Shown here in pieces: positions 1 through 7,440 of a stretch of 10,538 nucleotides of DNA. The notes beneath the pieces were generated by a model. That model did not search any database. It saw only the letters and a list, made by a program, of their open reading frames with translations, and was not told where the DNA came from. This stretch comes from JBCAWW01 sp039024315. Its GTDB lineage: Bacteria; Bacteroidota; Bacteroidia; J057. The stretch is taken from assembly GCA_039024315.1 (NCBI GenBank), contig JBCCQN010000256.1, positions 1-10,538 of the forward strand, written 5' to 3'. Positions within the stretch are counted from its first letter, which is position 1, and every line of letters starts with the position of its first letter. Made by a program: the position numbers and the translations under genes.

Positions 1-1989
1 GACAAAAACGCAATTAGAGTCAGTGCCAATAGCGCCTCCGGAATTTTTTATGGCATACAGACTATCCGGCAAATGCTGCCAATAGCAGGTCCTAACGATC
101 AAAATGCGGCCAATTTGAGGTTGCCAGCGGTAAAGATTGTTGACGAGCCACGCTTTGGGTATCGAGGCATGCACTTAGATGTAGCTCGACATTTTTTCAG
201 CGTCGAAGAAGTAAAGAACTATCTCGATCTGATGGCGCTTTACAAATTCAATCATTTTCATTGGCACCTTACCGATGATCAAGGATGGCGCATTGAGATC
301 AAACAATACCCTCGCCTCACTGAGGTGGGAGCTTGGCGTTCCGAGACTCGGATAGGTCATAACAGAGATGAGCCTGCCCAATATGATGGGCAAAAGCATG
401 GCGGTTTCTACACCCAAAAAGAAATCCTTGAGATCATCGAATATGCCGATGATCGCTATATCACCATCATCCCCGAGATAGAAATGCCCGGTCACGCCTC
501 CGCGGCATTGGCGGCCTATCCGCAGCTAGCCTGTCAGCCAGGAGAGTATGAGGTAGCCAAAGATTGGGGCGTATTTGAGGACGTTTTTTGTCCAACAGAA
601 GAGACATTTACCTTCTTGCAAAATGTATTGACGGAGGTTACGAACTTATTTCCCAGTAAGTATATACACATCGGTGGCGATGAGGTCCCGAAAGCCCAAT
701 GGGAGCGCAGTCGTTTTTGTAGGCGCTTGATTAGAAGATTAGATTTAAAAGATGAGGCAGGCTTACAGTCCTATTTTATCAGCCGCATCGATACTTTTCT
801 TAACAGCAAGGGTCGCAAGCTAGTTGGTTGGGATGAGATTTTAGAGGGTGGATTAAGCCCCAACGCTACGGTCATGTCTTGGCGGGGCGAGCAAGGTGGC
901 ATTGAAGCGGCAAAGCAAGGGCATGACGTGATTATGACACCCAATAGCCATTGTTACTTCGATTATTATCAGGGAGATCCAGAACAGGAACCCCTAGCCA
1001 TCGGAGGTAATCTTCCCGTCCAAAAAGTTTATGAATATCAACCCATTCCATCAGGGCTAGACGCACAAGCAGCTAGTCATATCCTAGGAGCCCAAGGCAA
1101 TGTGTGGACCGAGTATATCAAAAACGAAGATTATCTGCACTATATGGTATTTCCGCGGGCGGCAGCCTTGGCAGAAGTCCTCTGGTCCCCCAAGGAAAAG
1201 CGCAATTGGCCAGACTTTGCGAGTCGATGGGAGGATCATTTGCCTCGTCTAGCAAAACGTAACCTCAGACCAGCCATGCAGATGTTTGGCTTAGTGGACA
1301 GTATCTATTTAGAAGGCAAAGAAATTGTGCTCGACCTCCATACCATCGCCCGCGAGGGGAAAATACATTTTGAGCGCGATAGCATCGACCCGAGCCCAAG
1401 CAGTCCTGTTTATACCGAACCCATTACGATCAAAGAAAATACAACTTTCCGCGCGGCTGTATTTCGCGACGAACAACAATTGGGCAATGTCTATCGAGAA
1501 AATTTTTTATACCATCAAGCTATCGGCGCTAATTTGGCTCAGGAAGGCCTATGGAGTGATAGTTATACCGGCGGTGGGGCCAAGGCTTTGGTGGATGGCC
1601 GCAGCGGGACACTCAATCACACAGATGGCCACTGGCAAGGCTATGAAGGCAGTCGCCTTAATTTGACCATTGATCTCGGTTCTGTACAAGAGATCTCTTC
1701 TATCGACATGCATTTTCTTTATCATCCCGACAATTGGATTATGCTCCCGCGCCGGATTGAAATTCTAGCCTCCCAAGATGGCAATAACTATACGAGCATT
1801 AGAGACGTGAGCTATCCAGCTCCACGCCGCGAAACGATCGCTCCTAGACGAGAAAAGTTAAGTACAATACCACCAGATGCCTTTCGCTACCTCAAAGTGC
1901 AGGCTCAGGCAGTACCTTCTCTGCCTGCTTGGCATCCTGGATACCGCCAAAAAGGATGGATGTTTGTTGACGAAATCATCTTTAACTAA
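1..1989 (+). CDS. GH20 beta-N-acetylhexosaminidase with C-terminal discoidin-like domain (5' partial)
   Basis: The product hydrolyses terminal beta-linked GlcNAc/GalNAc from glycans by the substrate-assisted GH20 mechanism. The frame is open from base 1, so the true start lies upstream; the ATG at 73 is internal. Codons are counted from base 1. Codons 1-40 are the end of the GH20 N-terminal accessory domain (SGIFYGIQTIRQ is characteristic). The catalytic TIM barrel runs from about codon 50 to 405, with GYRGMHLDVARH, FHWHLTDDQGWR, the HIGGDE motif (catalytic Asp-Glu at codons 227-228) and GNVWTEYI. About codons 440-500 resemble the chitobiase/hexosaminidase C-terminal domain (an Fn3-like linker). 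Codons 505-662 look like an F5/8 type C (discoidin/CBM32-like) domain, with WQGYEGSRLNLTIDLG and a closing FVDEIIFN. Family members are usually exported, but any signal peptide would be outside the window. The stop TAA shares its last base with the next ATG. Family assignment is firm; the natural substrate is not known. Confidence 0.96.
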   Translation, partial: DKNAIRVSANSASGIFYGIQTIRQMLPIAGPNDQNAANLRLPAVKIVDEPRFGYRGMHLDVARHFFSVEEVKNYLDLMALYKFNHFHWHLTDDQGWRIEIKQYPRLTEVGAWRSETRIGHNRDEPAQYDGQKHGGFYTQKEILEIIEYADDRYITIIPEIEMPGHASAALAAYPQLACQPGEYEVAKDWGVFEDVFCPTEETFTFLQNVLTEVTNLFPSKYIHIGGDEVPKAQWERSRFCRRLIRRLDLKDEAGLQSYFISRIDTFLNSKGRKLVGWDEILEGGLSPNATVMSWRGEQGGIEAAKQGHDVIMTPNSHCYFDYYQGDPEQEPLAIGGNLPVQKVYEYQPIPSGLDAQAASHILGAQGNVWTEYIKNEDYLHYMVFPRAAALAEVLWSPKEKRNWPDFASRWEDHLPRLAKRNLRPAMQMFGLVDSIYLEGKEIVLDLHTIAREGKIHFERDSIDPSPSSPVYTEPITIKENTTFRAAVFRDEQQLGNVYRENFLYHQAIGANLAQEGLWSDSYTGGGAKALVDGRSGTLNHTDGHWQGYEGSRLNLTIDLGSVQEISSIDMHFLYHPDNWIMLPRRIEILASQDGNNYTSIRDVSYPAPRRETIAPRREKLSTIPPDAFRYLKVQAQAVPSLPAWHPGYRQKGWMFVDEIIFN

Positions 1990-2711
1990 TGCCTCATCAC
2001 GTCATGATTTTGGGCTGTGGCCGCAGCGGGACCTCAATATTTGGGGAACTATTTGAGCAAATTTCGGCCTACCGTTATTGGAGCGAGCCCAACTACGCTA
2101 TGCTCAAGGATTTGGATTACGATACGCCTGTAGCGGTCAAGGTGCCGCGAGAGAGTCCTGAATACCCAGCTGATAAGGGATTGTCTTTCCCACTGCAAGA
2201 CTGGCTCGATCACGTACCAAATCCCAAAACGCTTTTTTGGCAGCTACGCCATCCATTGGATACGATTTGCTCCTTGAGAGTAGGAATCGCCAAAAATTGG
2301 GGACATCATCCTCAACCACCAGACTGGAAAGAGTGGCTTGACAAACCTTTGCTTGATCGCTGTGCGCACCATTGGCTCTATATCAATACTGTCGGCTATG
2401 CGCAGGTAAAAGAAGTAGCGGAGATTAGTCGTTATGAGGATTTGCTGGCAGGTAAGGCCCACTTCGTGGAACGCTTAGCCCAGCAACTGGAATGGGGCCA
2501 AAAAGAGCTACGCGAAGCGATGACTTGGACCGATCGGGTTCAAAACACCCACAATGACAAATATGTCGAAGCCAAGACTTCTAGCGCTTATTCCACCAAG
2601 GATCATAGCGTAAAGGTCGGACGCTGGCGGGAAAACCTTAGCCAAGAGGAGGCAGAGAGCCTTTGGGAAAAAGTAGCTCCCGTAGCAGAGCAATTTGGCT
2701 ATCAGATGTAG
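1989..2711 (+). CDS. Sulfotransferase-like P-loop protein
   Basis: This is a 240-residue protein of the PAPS-dependent sulfotransferase superfamily, which transfers sulfate from PAPS to an acceptor hydroxyl or amine. The N-terminal 5'-phosphosulfate-binding loop is GCGRSGTS (residues 9-16). The 3'-phosphate-binding motif is RHPLDTICS, with Arg87 and Ser95 at the usual 8-residue spacing. RYEDLL (148-153) and the C-terminal VGRWRENLS (210-218) are also typical of bacterial family members. There is no signal peptide or membrane segment, so it should be cytoplasmic, where PAPS is available. The start is fixed by the TAATG overlap with the upstream GH20 gene, which implies translational coupling. 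The acceptor cannot be read from the sequence; pairing with a hexosaminidase makes a glycan or glycolipid plausible, but this is inference. At this length it is a compact single-domain enzyme that appears complete. Confidence 0.87.
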   Translation: MPHHVMILGCGRSGTSIFGELFEQISAYRYWSEPNYAMLKDLDYDTPVAVKVPRESPEYPADKGLSFPLQDWLDHVPNPKTLFWQLRHPLDTICSLRVGIAKNWGHHPQPPDWKEWLDKPLLDRCAHHWLYINTVGYAQVKEVAEISRYEDLLAGKAHFVERLAQQLEWGQKELREAMTWTDRVQNTHNDKYVEAKTSSAYSTKDHSVKVGRWRENLSQEEAESLWEKVAPVAEQFGYQM

Positions 2712-2718
2712 AGAGGGG

Positions 2719-2790
2719 TTGTTGAGTTGTTGAGTTGTTGAGTTGTTGAGTTGTTGAATGGTTGAATTTTTGAATAGCTGAATGGCCGAA
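2719..2790. repeat. Tandem octamer array (9 units, degenerating)
   Basis: Nine consecutive 8-base units are in perfect register. Four are exact copies of ttgttgag (2719-2750), followed by ttgttgaa, tggttgaa, tttttgaa, tagctgaa and tggccgaa. All keep the period and a terminal GAR while the first bases drift, so the array decays steadily from left to right. It begins 8 bases after the sulfotransferase stop. Because 8 is not a multiple of 3, reading through it gives an 8-residue low-complexity peptide repeat, which is a source of spurious gene calls. Confidence 0.93.
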
Positions 2791-2806
2791 TGAGCATCTT
2801 TTACCC

Positions 2807-2838
2807 TCAACACTTCAACACTTCAACACTTCAACAAT
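2807..2838. repeat. Second octamer array, approximately inverse of the first
   Basis: Three exact copies of tcaacact are followed by tcaacaat. The reverse complement (agtgttga) matches the first array's unit in rotation (gttgttga) at 6 of 8 positions. The two arrays could therefore pair as a long imperfect stem around the degenerate middle (about 2751-2806), with one wobble and one mismatch per octamer. Period and copy number are seen directly; any RNA or DNA structure is inference. Confidence 0.88.
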
Positions 2839-2847
2839 TGACATAAT

Positions 2848-2863
2848 CGTTCCGCAAAGCGGT
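2848..2863. repeat. CGTTCCGCnnnGCGGT hairpin motif, copy 1
   Basis: Sequence cgttccgc-aaa-gcggt contains a CCGC/GCGG stem around a 3-base loop. The same 16-base motif, with loop gca instead of aaa, occurs at 7592-7607 in the other long intergenic stretch, which suggests a dispersed intergenic repeat. Confidence 0.6.
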
Positions 2864-2907
2864 AAAACAAAAACCCATACCCAAAGCCAAAGGCCTGAGT
2901 ATGGGTT
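2864..2907 (-). terminator. Rho-independent terminator for the leftward T9SS protein gene
   Basis: A perfect 9-bp stem (aacccatac at 2872-2880, gtatgggtt at 2899-2907) encloses an 18-base loop that has its own small gcc/ggc pair. Read on the minus strand, the stem is followed at once by a T-rich run, tttgtttt (2871-2864). This is the expected order for intrinsic termination of the gene ending at 3028, about 120 bases away. On the plus strand no T-run follows, so it probably acts in one direction only. Confidence 0.75.
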
Positions 2908-2987
2908 ATCTATTGCTTATTGAGTATTAAGAGCTAGGGGAATGGGGCTATATGATTCATCAAGACCATTCTTTCTGTACTGAATAC

Positions 2988-3005
2988 TCCCGAAAGCTAT
3001 CGGGA
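2988..3005. repeat. Small palindrome tcccga/tcggga
   Basis: A 6-bp stem with loop aagcta lies 23 bases past the T9SS gene stop. The core cccgaaagctatcggga differs from the palindrome core at 7422-7439 (cccgtaaagctttcggga) by one inserted base and one substitution, so the two look like copies of one dispersed element. No T-run follows on either strand, so it is not a convincing terminator. Confidence 0.65.
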
Positions 3006-3027
3006 TACTTGCTACTCCATGCTCAAA

Positions 3028-5982
3028 TTATTGGATCATCACTTTGTAATGAGTCTCGACTCCTTCACTGCTCAATTGTAGCAGATAGATGCCAGGCACA
3101 GGATCGGTCAAGTTGACTTCGATCTCCTGATAAGGATTGATGCGAGCGAACTCTGCTTGGTAAACCACTTGTCCTTGGAGATTGTAGAGTTTGATATTAC
3201 TTGCTTGTAGCGCTTGCTCCCCAAATAAGAGCTGGAACTGGCCATCGTTGGGCGAAGGGAACACCTGCACATTGCCAAAGAGTTCCTCCTCTAGTCCATC
3301 GGTATTGCTCAAGCTAATGGTGATGGTAATCGTGTCAGAACCACAATCATTGGTAGCGATCAGGCTTACGTCATAATCGCCAGGGAATACATACGAATAG
3401 CTCGGATTGGGAGCGTTACTCGTACCATTGCCATCGCCAAAGTCCCAGAGATAGCTATTTGCTCCTGTACTGAGATTGGTAAAGTCCCAATTAAACCAAT
3501 TGACACCCCAGCCTCCCTGCGCACTAAAATCTGGATCGGGCAAGGGATCTAGGCTTACCGAAATCGTGTCAGAAGCCGTGCAACCGGTATTGTTGAGGAT
3601 ATCCACACTATAATCACCTGCCATTGTAACCGAGATAGTTTGGGTATTGCCACCATTGGACCAAGCGTAGGAAACAAAACCTGCCCCCGCATCTAAAACC
3701 ACTGGCGTACCTTCACAGCCTACTATATCGTCGCCGAGATCGATGCTAGGCGTATCATCAGCAACATTGATGGTATCTGCCCCCTTACAGCCATTGGCAT
3801 CCGTCAATTGAAACCAGTAGGTGCCAGCTTGATCTATGACAATCGACAAAGTAGTATCGCCCGTGGACCAGAGATATTCTCCCGTTAAATTGCCTGCCAC
3901 AGTAATCGTTTGGCCATTGCCAAAACAGCCAAGCCTATCATTGCCAAGATCTACCGCAGGAGGAGGATTGAGCGTAATATTGATCTCACCGGTTCCCGTG
4001 CACCCATTACTATCCGTTACGACAAGAGTGTAAATATTATTCTGGTTTACGGTGATGCTAGAGCTAATCTCCCCAGTTGACCATGCATAAGAGTTGAATC
4101 CAGCACTGGCAGCGATGGTAAAGCTATCTCCTTGGCATCCTACCAAATCAGGTCCAAGATCCACCGTTGGGGAGGGGAGGACAAAGATCGCGATTGAATC
4201 TTCGGCGGTACAGCCATTGGCATCTACGACATTGACGATGTATAGACCCGTGGTATCAACAGAAAGCGTTTGGGTCGCAGCTCCAGTTGACCAACTATAG
4301 GTCATCCCACTCATACCAGCATCTAAAACCAGCGGGACATCATTCTCACAAATGAGGGTATCAGCACCGAGAGAAATACCACCGGGAATATTACAGCTCT
4401 TAGAGAGGTTGACACGAATGAGGCTTTCCTGCGTTTCGTTGAAACGGAAGGTCGACCACACATTGTTGAGGATCTCATAATTGCGTAAAGAGAGAGGCGT
4501 TTGCGTCTCCTGCGCAAGCTGGATATCTGCCCCTGTTTGGAACCAACCCACATAGAAGCCCCCACTCAAAATATCAATGGGAACAGGAAGCGTAAGTTCA
4601 TTCCAAGCCCCCGATACTAGATTCGCGGTGGGCATAGCTACACTTGCCAATAAGGTACCTTGTCCTGCTGGAGCGTCGTCATCATAGATTTTGATTTCAA
4701 AGGCATCAGTGGTCAGCAAAGGGGCAGTCGTATAGACGAAGGCACTTACCTTGGAGACCGTTGCCGGATAGTAGGGTGGCTCATAATAGACCCCTACCCC
4801 TTCATTCGCGCCGCCGCCCGACCAACTGGTCGCATTGGCATTGGTAGGTGTGGATCCATTGTAATAGGTAATTTCAACAGAGGTACCAGCTGTATCTACA
4901 ACAATCATCTCGGCTGAGATCGTATCGTTGGTATCATTGATATCAATAGGGTTACTAAAACCTACTCGATAATCATAGTGTCCCGGTCCTGGGGGCGTAA
5001 AGCCTTGGGTAAAAGCTGCCGTTTGCCCTGCGCCTTGGGTTAACCCCATTACTGATTCAACTTCGGTAAAAAGAATGGTGTTGGTGTTATCAAGGACATT
5101 GAGGATTACAGAGGTATTACCGATGATATCCACATTTCCGACATTTTTGATCAAGGCTTGGCCTGTCGTAGCGGAACCAGCAATGCTAAAAAAGCCACCT
5201 GAAGTAGAGTTTTGCACCCACTCTGTACTCAAATCTGGGACACTCAAGCCCACTACGTCTGGATAATAAAAACGTACTGCATAATTGGCCATAGGCAGGG
5301 TATTGTTGGATACGGTTAGGCCTACTGTCCCAGTAACATTTTCAATGCCGATGACCGCTGGGTTGGTAGCCAAATTATAAGCCGCATCCCAACTGCCTGT
5401 CTGAGACTGGTACTGCAGGGTAATGGAGGTATCCTGAGCCGACAGGATCACCTGAAAAGTATTGCTCCCCCCCCATTGAGCGGGCACATTGTTCCAAAAT
5501 GGTACTTGATCATAGGTGATCACGCAGCTGTCAATGTTGTTGGTCCAGAAGTAAACCGTTCCCGGATTAGGGATACTCGGATTGGGACTAGCCAAGCTGA
5601 GGTCTGAAAGCAGCGGCGCAATGAAGTTGTTATTGGCATCATTGGTCGGCATGGTAGGAAAGGCTTGCGCTCCGGCGGAGCTAATGTTGAGCGCTTGGAA
5701 ACCTATGTAGCCATTGGAACCAATGAAGACTCGGTTGTAGTCCGACCAATAGTAATGAAAACTAAAATTCAAATTGATCGGTCCTACTGAATTGTCATCT
5801 CCCAAGCCGGCAACGGGAGTGCCAATAGAAGTAATATCGATCCAGTTGTACACAGGTGCATCAGGATCAGGATTGTTAGAATCTTTCCAGATGTAGCCAT
5901 AGGCGTCAGGTCCACCAGAGGTTTGTGCAAAAACGGCAGACAGGCATAACATGCCCAAAATTAGCAAGGAGAGGTGTTTCAT
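3028..5982 (-). CDS. T9SS-secreted multidomain surface protein with Ig-like repeats and PKD domain
   Basis: This 984-residue secreted or cell-surface protein is probably an adhesin or structural protein; no catalytic motif is seen. Residues 1-19 form a Sec signal peptide (cleavage near VFA|QT). Residues 25-240 are an aromatic-rich beta domain seen at the front of other Bacteroidota T9SS proteins (YNWIDI, FIGSNGYIGF). About 245-365 resembles a CARDB-like beta-sandwich, and 367-530 is a further beta-rich module. Four Ig-like repeats of about 70 residues follow (535-812), each with a YxWSxG-type core and two cysteines 45-46 apart (545/591, 616/661, 686/732, 756/801). A PKD domain covers 817-889 (YLWDFGDGNG). 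Residues 904-984 are a type A T9SS sorting domain (VFPSPNDGQF, PGIYLLQL, ending KVMIQ), which directs export through the T9SS and usually surface anchoring. The start gives a clean signal peptide. No strong ribosome site is visible, and a TTTG/AAAATCTG pair at 6052-6020 is only a weak promoter candidate. Confidence 0.95.
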   Translation of the reverse strand: MKHLSLLILGMLCLSAVFAQTSGGPDAYGYIWKDSNNPDPDAPVYNWIDITSIGTPVAGLGDDNSVGPINLNFSFHYYWSDYNRVFIGSNGYIGFQALNISSAGAQAFPTMPTNDANNNFIAPLLSDLSLASPNPSIPNPGTVYFWTNNIDSCVITYDQVPFWNNVPAQWGGSNTFQVILSAQDTSITLQYQSQTGSWDAAYNLATNPAVIGIENVTGTVGLTVSNNTLPMANYAVRFYYPDVVGLSVPDLSTEWVQNSTSGGFFSIAGSATTGQALIKNVGNVDIIGNTSVILNVLDNTNTILFTEVESVMGLTQGAGQTAAFTQGFTPPGPGHYDYRVGFSNPIDINDTNDTISAEMIVVDTAGTSVEITYYNGSTPTNANATSWSGGGANEGVGVYYEPPYYPATVSKVSAFVYTTAPLLTTDAFEIKIYDDDAPAGQGTLLASVAMPTANLVSGAWNELTLPVPIDILSGGFYVGWFQTGADIQLAQETQTPLSLRNYEILNNVWSTFRFNETQESLIRVNLSKSCNIPGGISLGADTLICENDVPLVLDAGMSGMTYSWSTGAATQTLSVDTTGLYIVNVVDANGCTAEDSIAIFVLPSPTVDLGPDLVGCQGDSFTIAASAGFNSYAWSTGEISSSITVNQNNIYTLVVTDSNGCTGTGEINITLNPPPAVDLGNDRLGCFGNGQTITVAGNLTGEYLWSTGDTTLSIVIDQAGTYWFQLTDANGCKGADTINVADDTPSIDLGDDIVGCEGTPVVLDAGAGFVSYAWSNGGNTQTISVTMAGDYSVDILNNTGCTASDTISVSLDPLPDPDFSAQGGWGVNWFNWDFTNLSTGANSYLWDFGDGNGTSNAPNPSYSYVFPGDYDVSLIATNDCGSDTITITISLSNTDGLEEELFGNVQVFPSPNDGQFQLLFGEQALQASNIKLYNLQGQVVYQAEFARINPYQEIEVNLTDPVPGIYLLQLSSEGVETHYKVMIQ

Positions 5983-6049
5983 GATGGTTAAATTGAAGTT
6001 AGGGTAAAAGAGAAGATACCAGATTTTACTAGCTTAATCAATCCATAGC

Positions 6050-6055
6050 AAAGGA
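6050..6055 (+). promoter_or_regulatory. Ribosome binding site of the DUF1801 gene
   Basis: AAAGGA lies 7 bases before the ATG at 6063. It is worth noting because the other genes whose starts are visible here lack a clear Shine-Dalgarno sequence, and it supports this ATG. Confidence 0.45.
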
Positions 6056-6062
6056 TATCATC

Positions 6063-6485
6063 ATGGCAAAACTAAAAACCGCTCCCAATGACTTAAGCGT
6101 AACTGAGTTTTTGGACAGCATTGAGGACGAACAAAAACGAACGGACAGCTATACTCTATTAGCAAAAATGGAGCGTATCAGTGGCGTAAAACCCATCATG
6201 TGGGGCAGCAGCATAGTCGGTTTTGGCCGCTATCAATACAAGTACAAAAGCGGGCGTGAAGGAGAGTGGTTTATGACCGGCTTTTCACCACGTAAAAATG
6301 CATTGACGCTCTATCTCATGGGAGGTTTGGACCAACAAGCTGACTTGCTGGAAAAACTGGGAAAATACAAAACGGGGAAAGGCTGTCTTTATATCAAGCG
6401 CCTCAGTGATGTCGAAGATAGCGTTCTCGAAGAGATGATCAGCCTCGGAGTCTCAAAACTCAAAGCGCAATATCCAGAAGACTAA
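6063..6485 (+). CDS. DUF1801 (YdhG-like) family protein
   Basis: A 140-residue soluble protein matching the DUF1801/YdhG-like family. It shows the family pattern of a short N-terminal helix (SVTEFLDSIEDEQKRTD), then KPIMWGSSIVGFGRYQYKY, a GREGEWF segment and GFSPRKNALTLYL, and ends in a helix typical of the family. One Bacillus subtilis member has been described as a frataxin-like iron chaperone, but most are uncharacterised and no metal-ligand set is obvious here, so no specific function is assigned. It is transcribed divergently from the T9SS protein gene (80 bases between starts) and converges with the lipoprotein gene, overlapping it by 4 bases. It looks complete and stands alone rather than in an operon. 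Confidence 0.85.
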   Translation: MAKLKTAPNDLSVTEFLDSIEDEQKRTDSYTLLAKMERISGVKPIMWGSSIVGFGRYQYKYKSGREGEWFMTGFSPRKNALTLYLMGGLDQQADLLEKLGKYKTGKGCLYIKRLSDVEDSVLEEMISLGVSKLKAQYPED

Positions 6486-7243
6486 TCTCCCTTTTGAAAA
6501 ACGAGCCGATTTTCCTCGTCCTCCAGCAGTAGAAATAATCCCTGCAATTTGTAATTGAGGGTTTTATTGGAGAGCGCGTCAATAAACTTTGTTTCGAGCT
6601 CAATTTTAGGGCACATCATCTTGGTCGCAAAAACCGGCTTAAAGCTAATGGTTTCGTCTACGACTTTTATCTCTGACCCTATACGGTTACAACCAGCATA
6701 GCCGCTCATTTTTTGACTAGGAAGATTTAGCTCTATGTTGGGAGCGCCGCGGCTGTAATCCTTGGGAAATATCTTCACGCCATTAAATTCTTTCAAGACC
6801 CAGATATCGCTGAGTCGATAATCTCCAATATACATACCGCAACCCTCAAACAATAAATCGCGCTCCTCATTAGCAGGACTCGCTTGCACGATGACTTCAT
6901 AATCAAATGACTTAGCAGACATCAGATCCATACATGGCTTCCGGAGGATTCGAATCAGGATTTTGCCTTGCTCAGCCTCACTTTCGTAAACTGTTTCCTG
7001 ATTTTCTTCATTTTTTACCGCTTGCGGAACGGGCAGTAGTAGCTCAAATGAGTTCACCCCAAAGCTTTTGAAGCGAATCGATTTTGTCTCTTCGATTTCC
7101 AACATCCAAGCCGGTCCATAACCACTCGCCTTGAAATCTGGCATAGTAGGAATACTCAAACTACTTTCAGGCTCTTGAGGAATTTGCTTCTGGCTGTTGC
7201 AAGCCAACAATATCAAAAAGGAAAGGGCAAAAAGGATTCTCAT
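6482..7243 (-). CDS. META-domain lipoprotein
   Basis: A 253-residue envelope lipoprotein. Residues 1-14 are a short hydrophobic signal peptide with lipobox LLAC, so Cys15 would be lipidated after cleavage. About residues 35-120 (ASGYGPAWMLEI, then KPCMDLMSAKSFDYEVIV) resemble the COG3650-type domain often found with META domains; this is recalled from family patterns and is less certain. Residues 140-250 are a META (HslJ-like, formerly DUF306) domain, with GYAGCNR (181-187) and the MMCP pair (209-212) as its signature cysteines. META proteins are linked to envelope stress and heat-shock phenotypes in other bacteria, but their molecular role is unclear. The start is the ATG that gives the signal peptide. 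The upstream sequence has a weak AAGCTTTG (7309-7302) candidate for a Bacteroidota -7 element. It looks monocistronic. Confidence 0.88.
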   Translation of the reverse strand: MRILFALSFLILLACNSQKQIPQEPESSLSIPTMPDFKASGYGPAWMLEIEETKSIRFKSFGVNSFELLLPVPQAVKNEENQETVYESEAEQGKILIRILRKPCMDLMSAKSFDYEVIVQASPANEERDLLFEGCGMYIGDYRLSDIWVLKEFNGVKIFPKDYSRGAPNIELNLPSQKMSGYAGCNRIGSEIKVVDETISFKPVFATKMMCPKIELETKFIDALSNKTLNYKLQGLFLLLEDEENRLVFQKGD

Positions 7244-7419
7244 GGGTGCTAGCGTTTGGGATAGGGTGTATCAATGCTATCTCGAAGTGAAAGCCTCAAT
7301 ACAAAGCTTAGAACGTTGGGCTCAATCTAAAATTTTCTTAGGAAAATTTGATGGTAAAATATATGACTGCTTCAGCGGCTCATTTAGGCAGATGCTATTG
7401 CGTTTGTCTTCGGACTTAC

Positions 7420-7440
7420 CTCCCGTAAAGCTTTCGGGAG
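7420..7440. repeat. Near-perfect palindrome with one bulged base
   Basis: Arms ctcccg (7420-7425) and cgggag (7435-7440) enclose aaagcttt, itself a perfect palindrome, with a single extra t at 7426. Its core matches the palindrome at 2988-3005 apart from one inserted base and one substitution, which indicates a repeated element rather than a gene-specific signal. Confidence 0.75.

Larger units (their letters stand above)
2712..3027. other. Convergent intergenic region with repeats and hairpins
   Basis: This non-coding gap separates the rightward sulfotransferase gene from the leftward T9SS protein gene. In order it holds a degenerate octamer tandem array, a short octamer array of complementary type, a CCGC/GCGG hairpin, a strong leftward terminator hairpin and a small palindrome close to the stop of the T9SS gene. 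The rest (about 2908-2987) has no clear feature beyond short words such as tactgaatact at 2978-2988, which recurs at 7731-7741. Confidence 0.8.

Noticed and set aside
73..75. ATG as the start of the hexosaminidase
   Set aside because: The typical GH20 accessory-domain sequence is in frame from base 1, so the gene begins before the window.
1596..2032. A 15-base direct repeat, tggccgcagcgggac, at 1596-1610 and 2018-2032
   Set aside because: Both copies encode GRSGT within unrelated, well-supported domains; chance plus shared codon choice explains it.
2508..2813. A 101-codon minus-strand open frame running into the sulfotransferase gene
   Set aside because: Its N-terminal part is a translation of the octamer array (STTQQLNN-type peptide repeat) and the rest is antisense to a well-supported gene.
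2719..2838. Possible CRISPR array
   Set aside because: The units are 8 bases with no spacers, so this is a simple tandem repeat.
6482..6485. 4-base tail-to-tail overlap of the DUF1801 and lipoprotein genes as a regulatory signal
   Set aside because: Short convergent overlaps are common in compact genomes and no terminator or antisense signal is visible.
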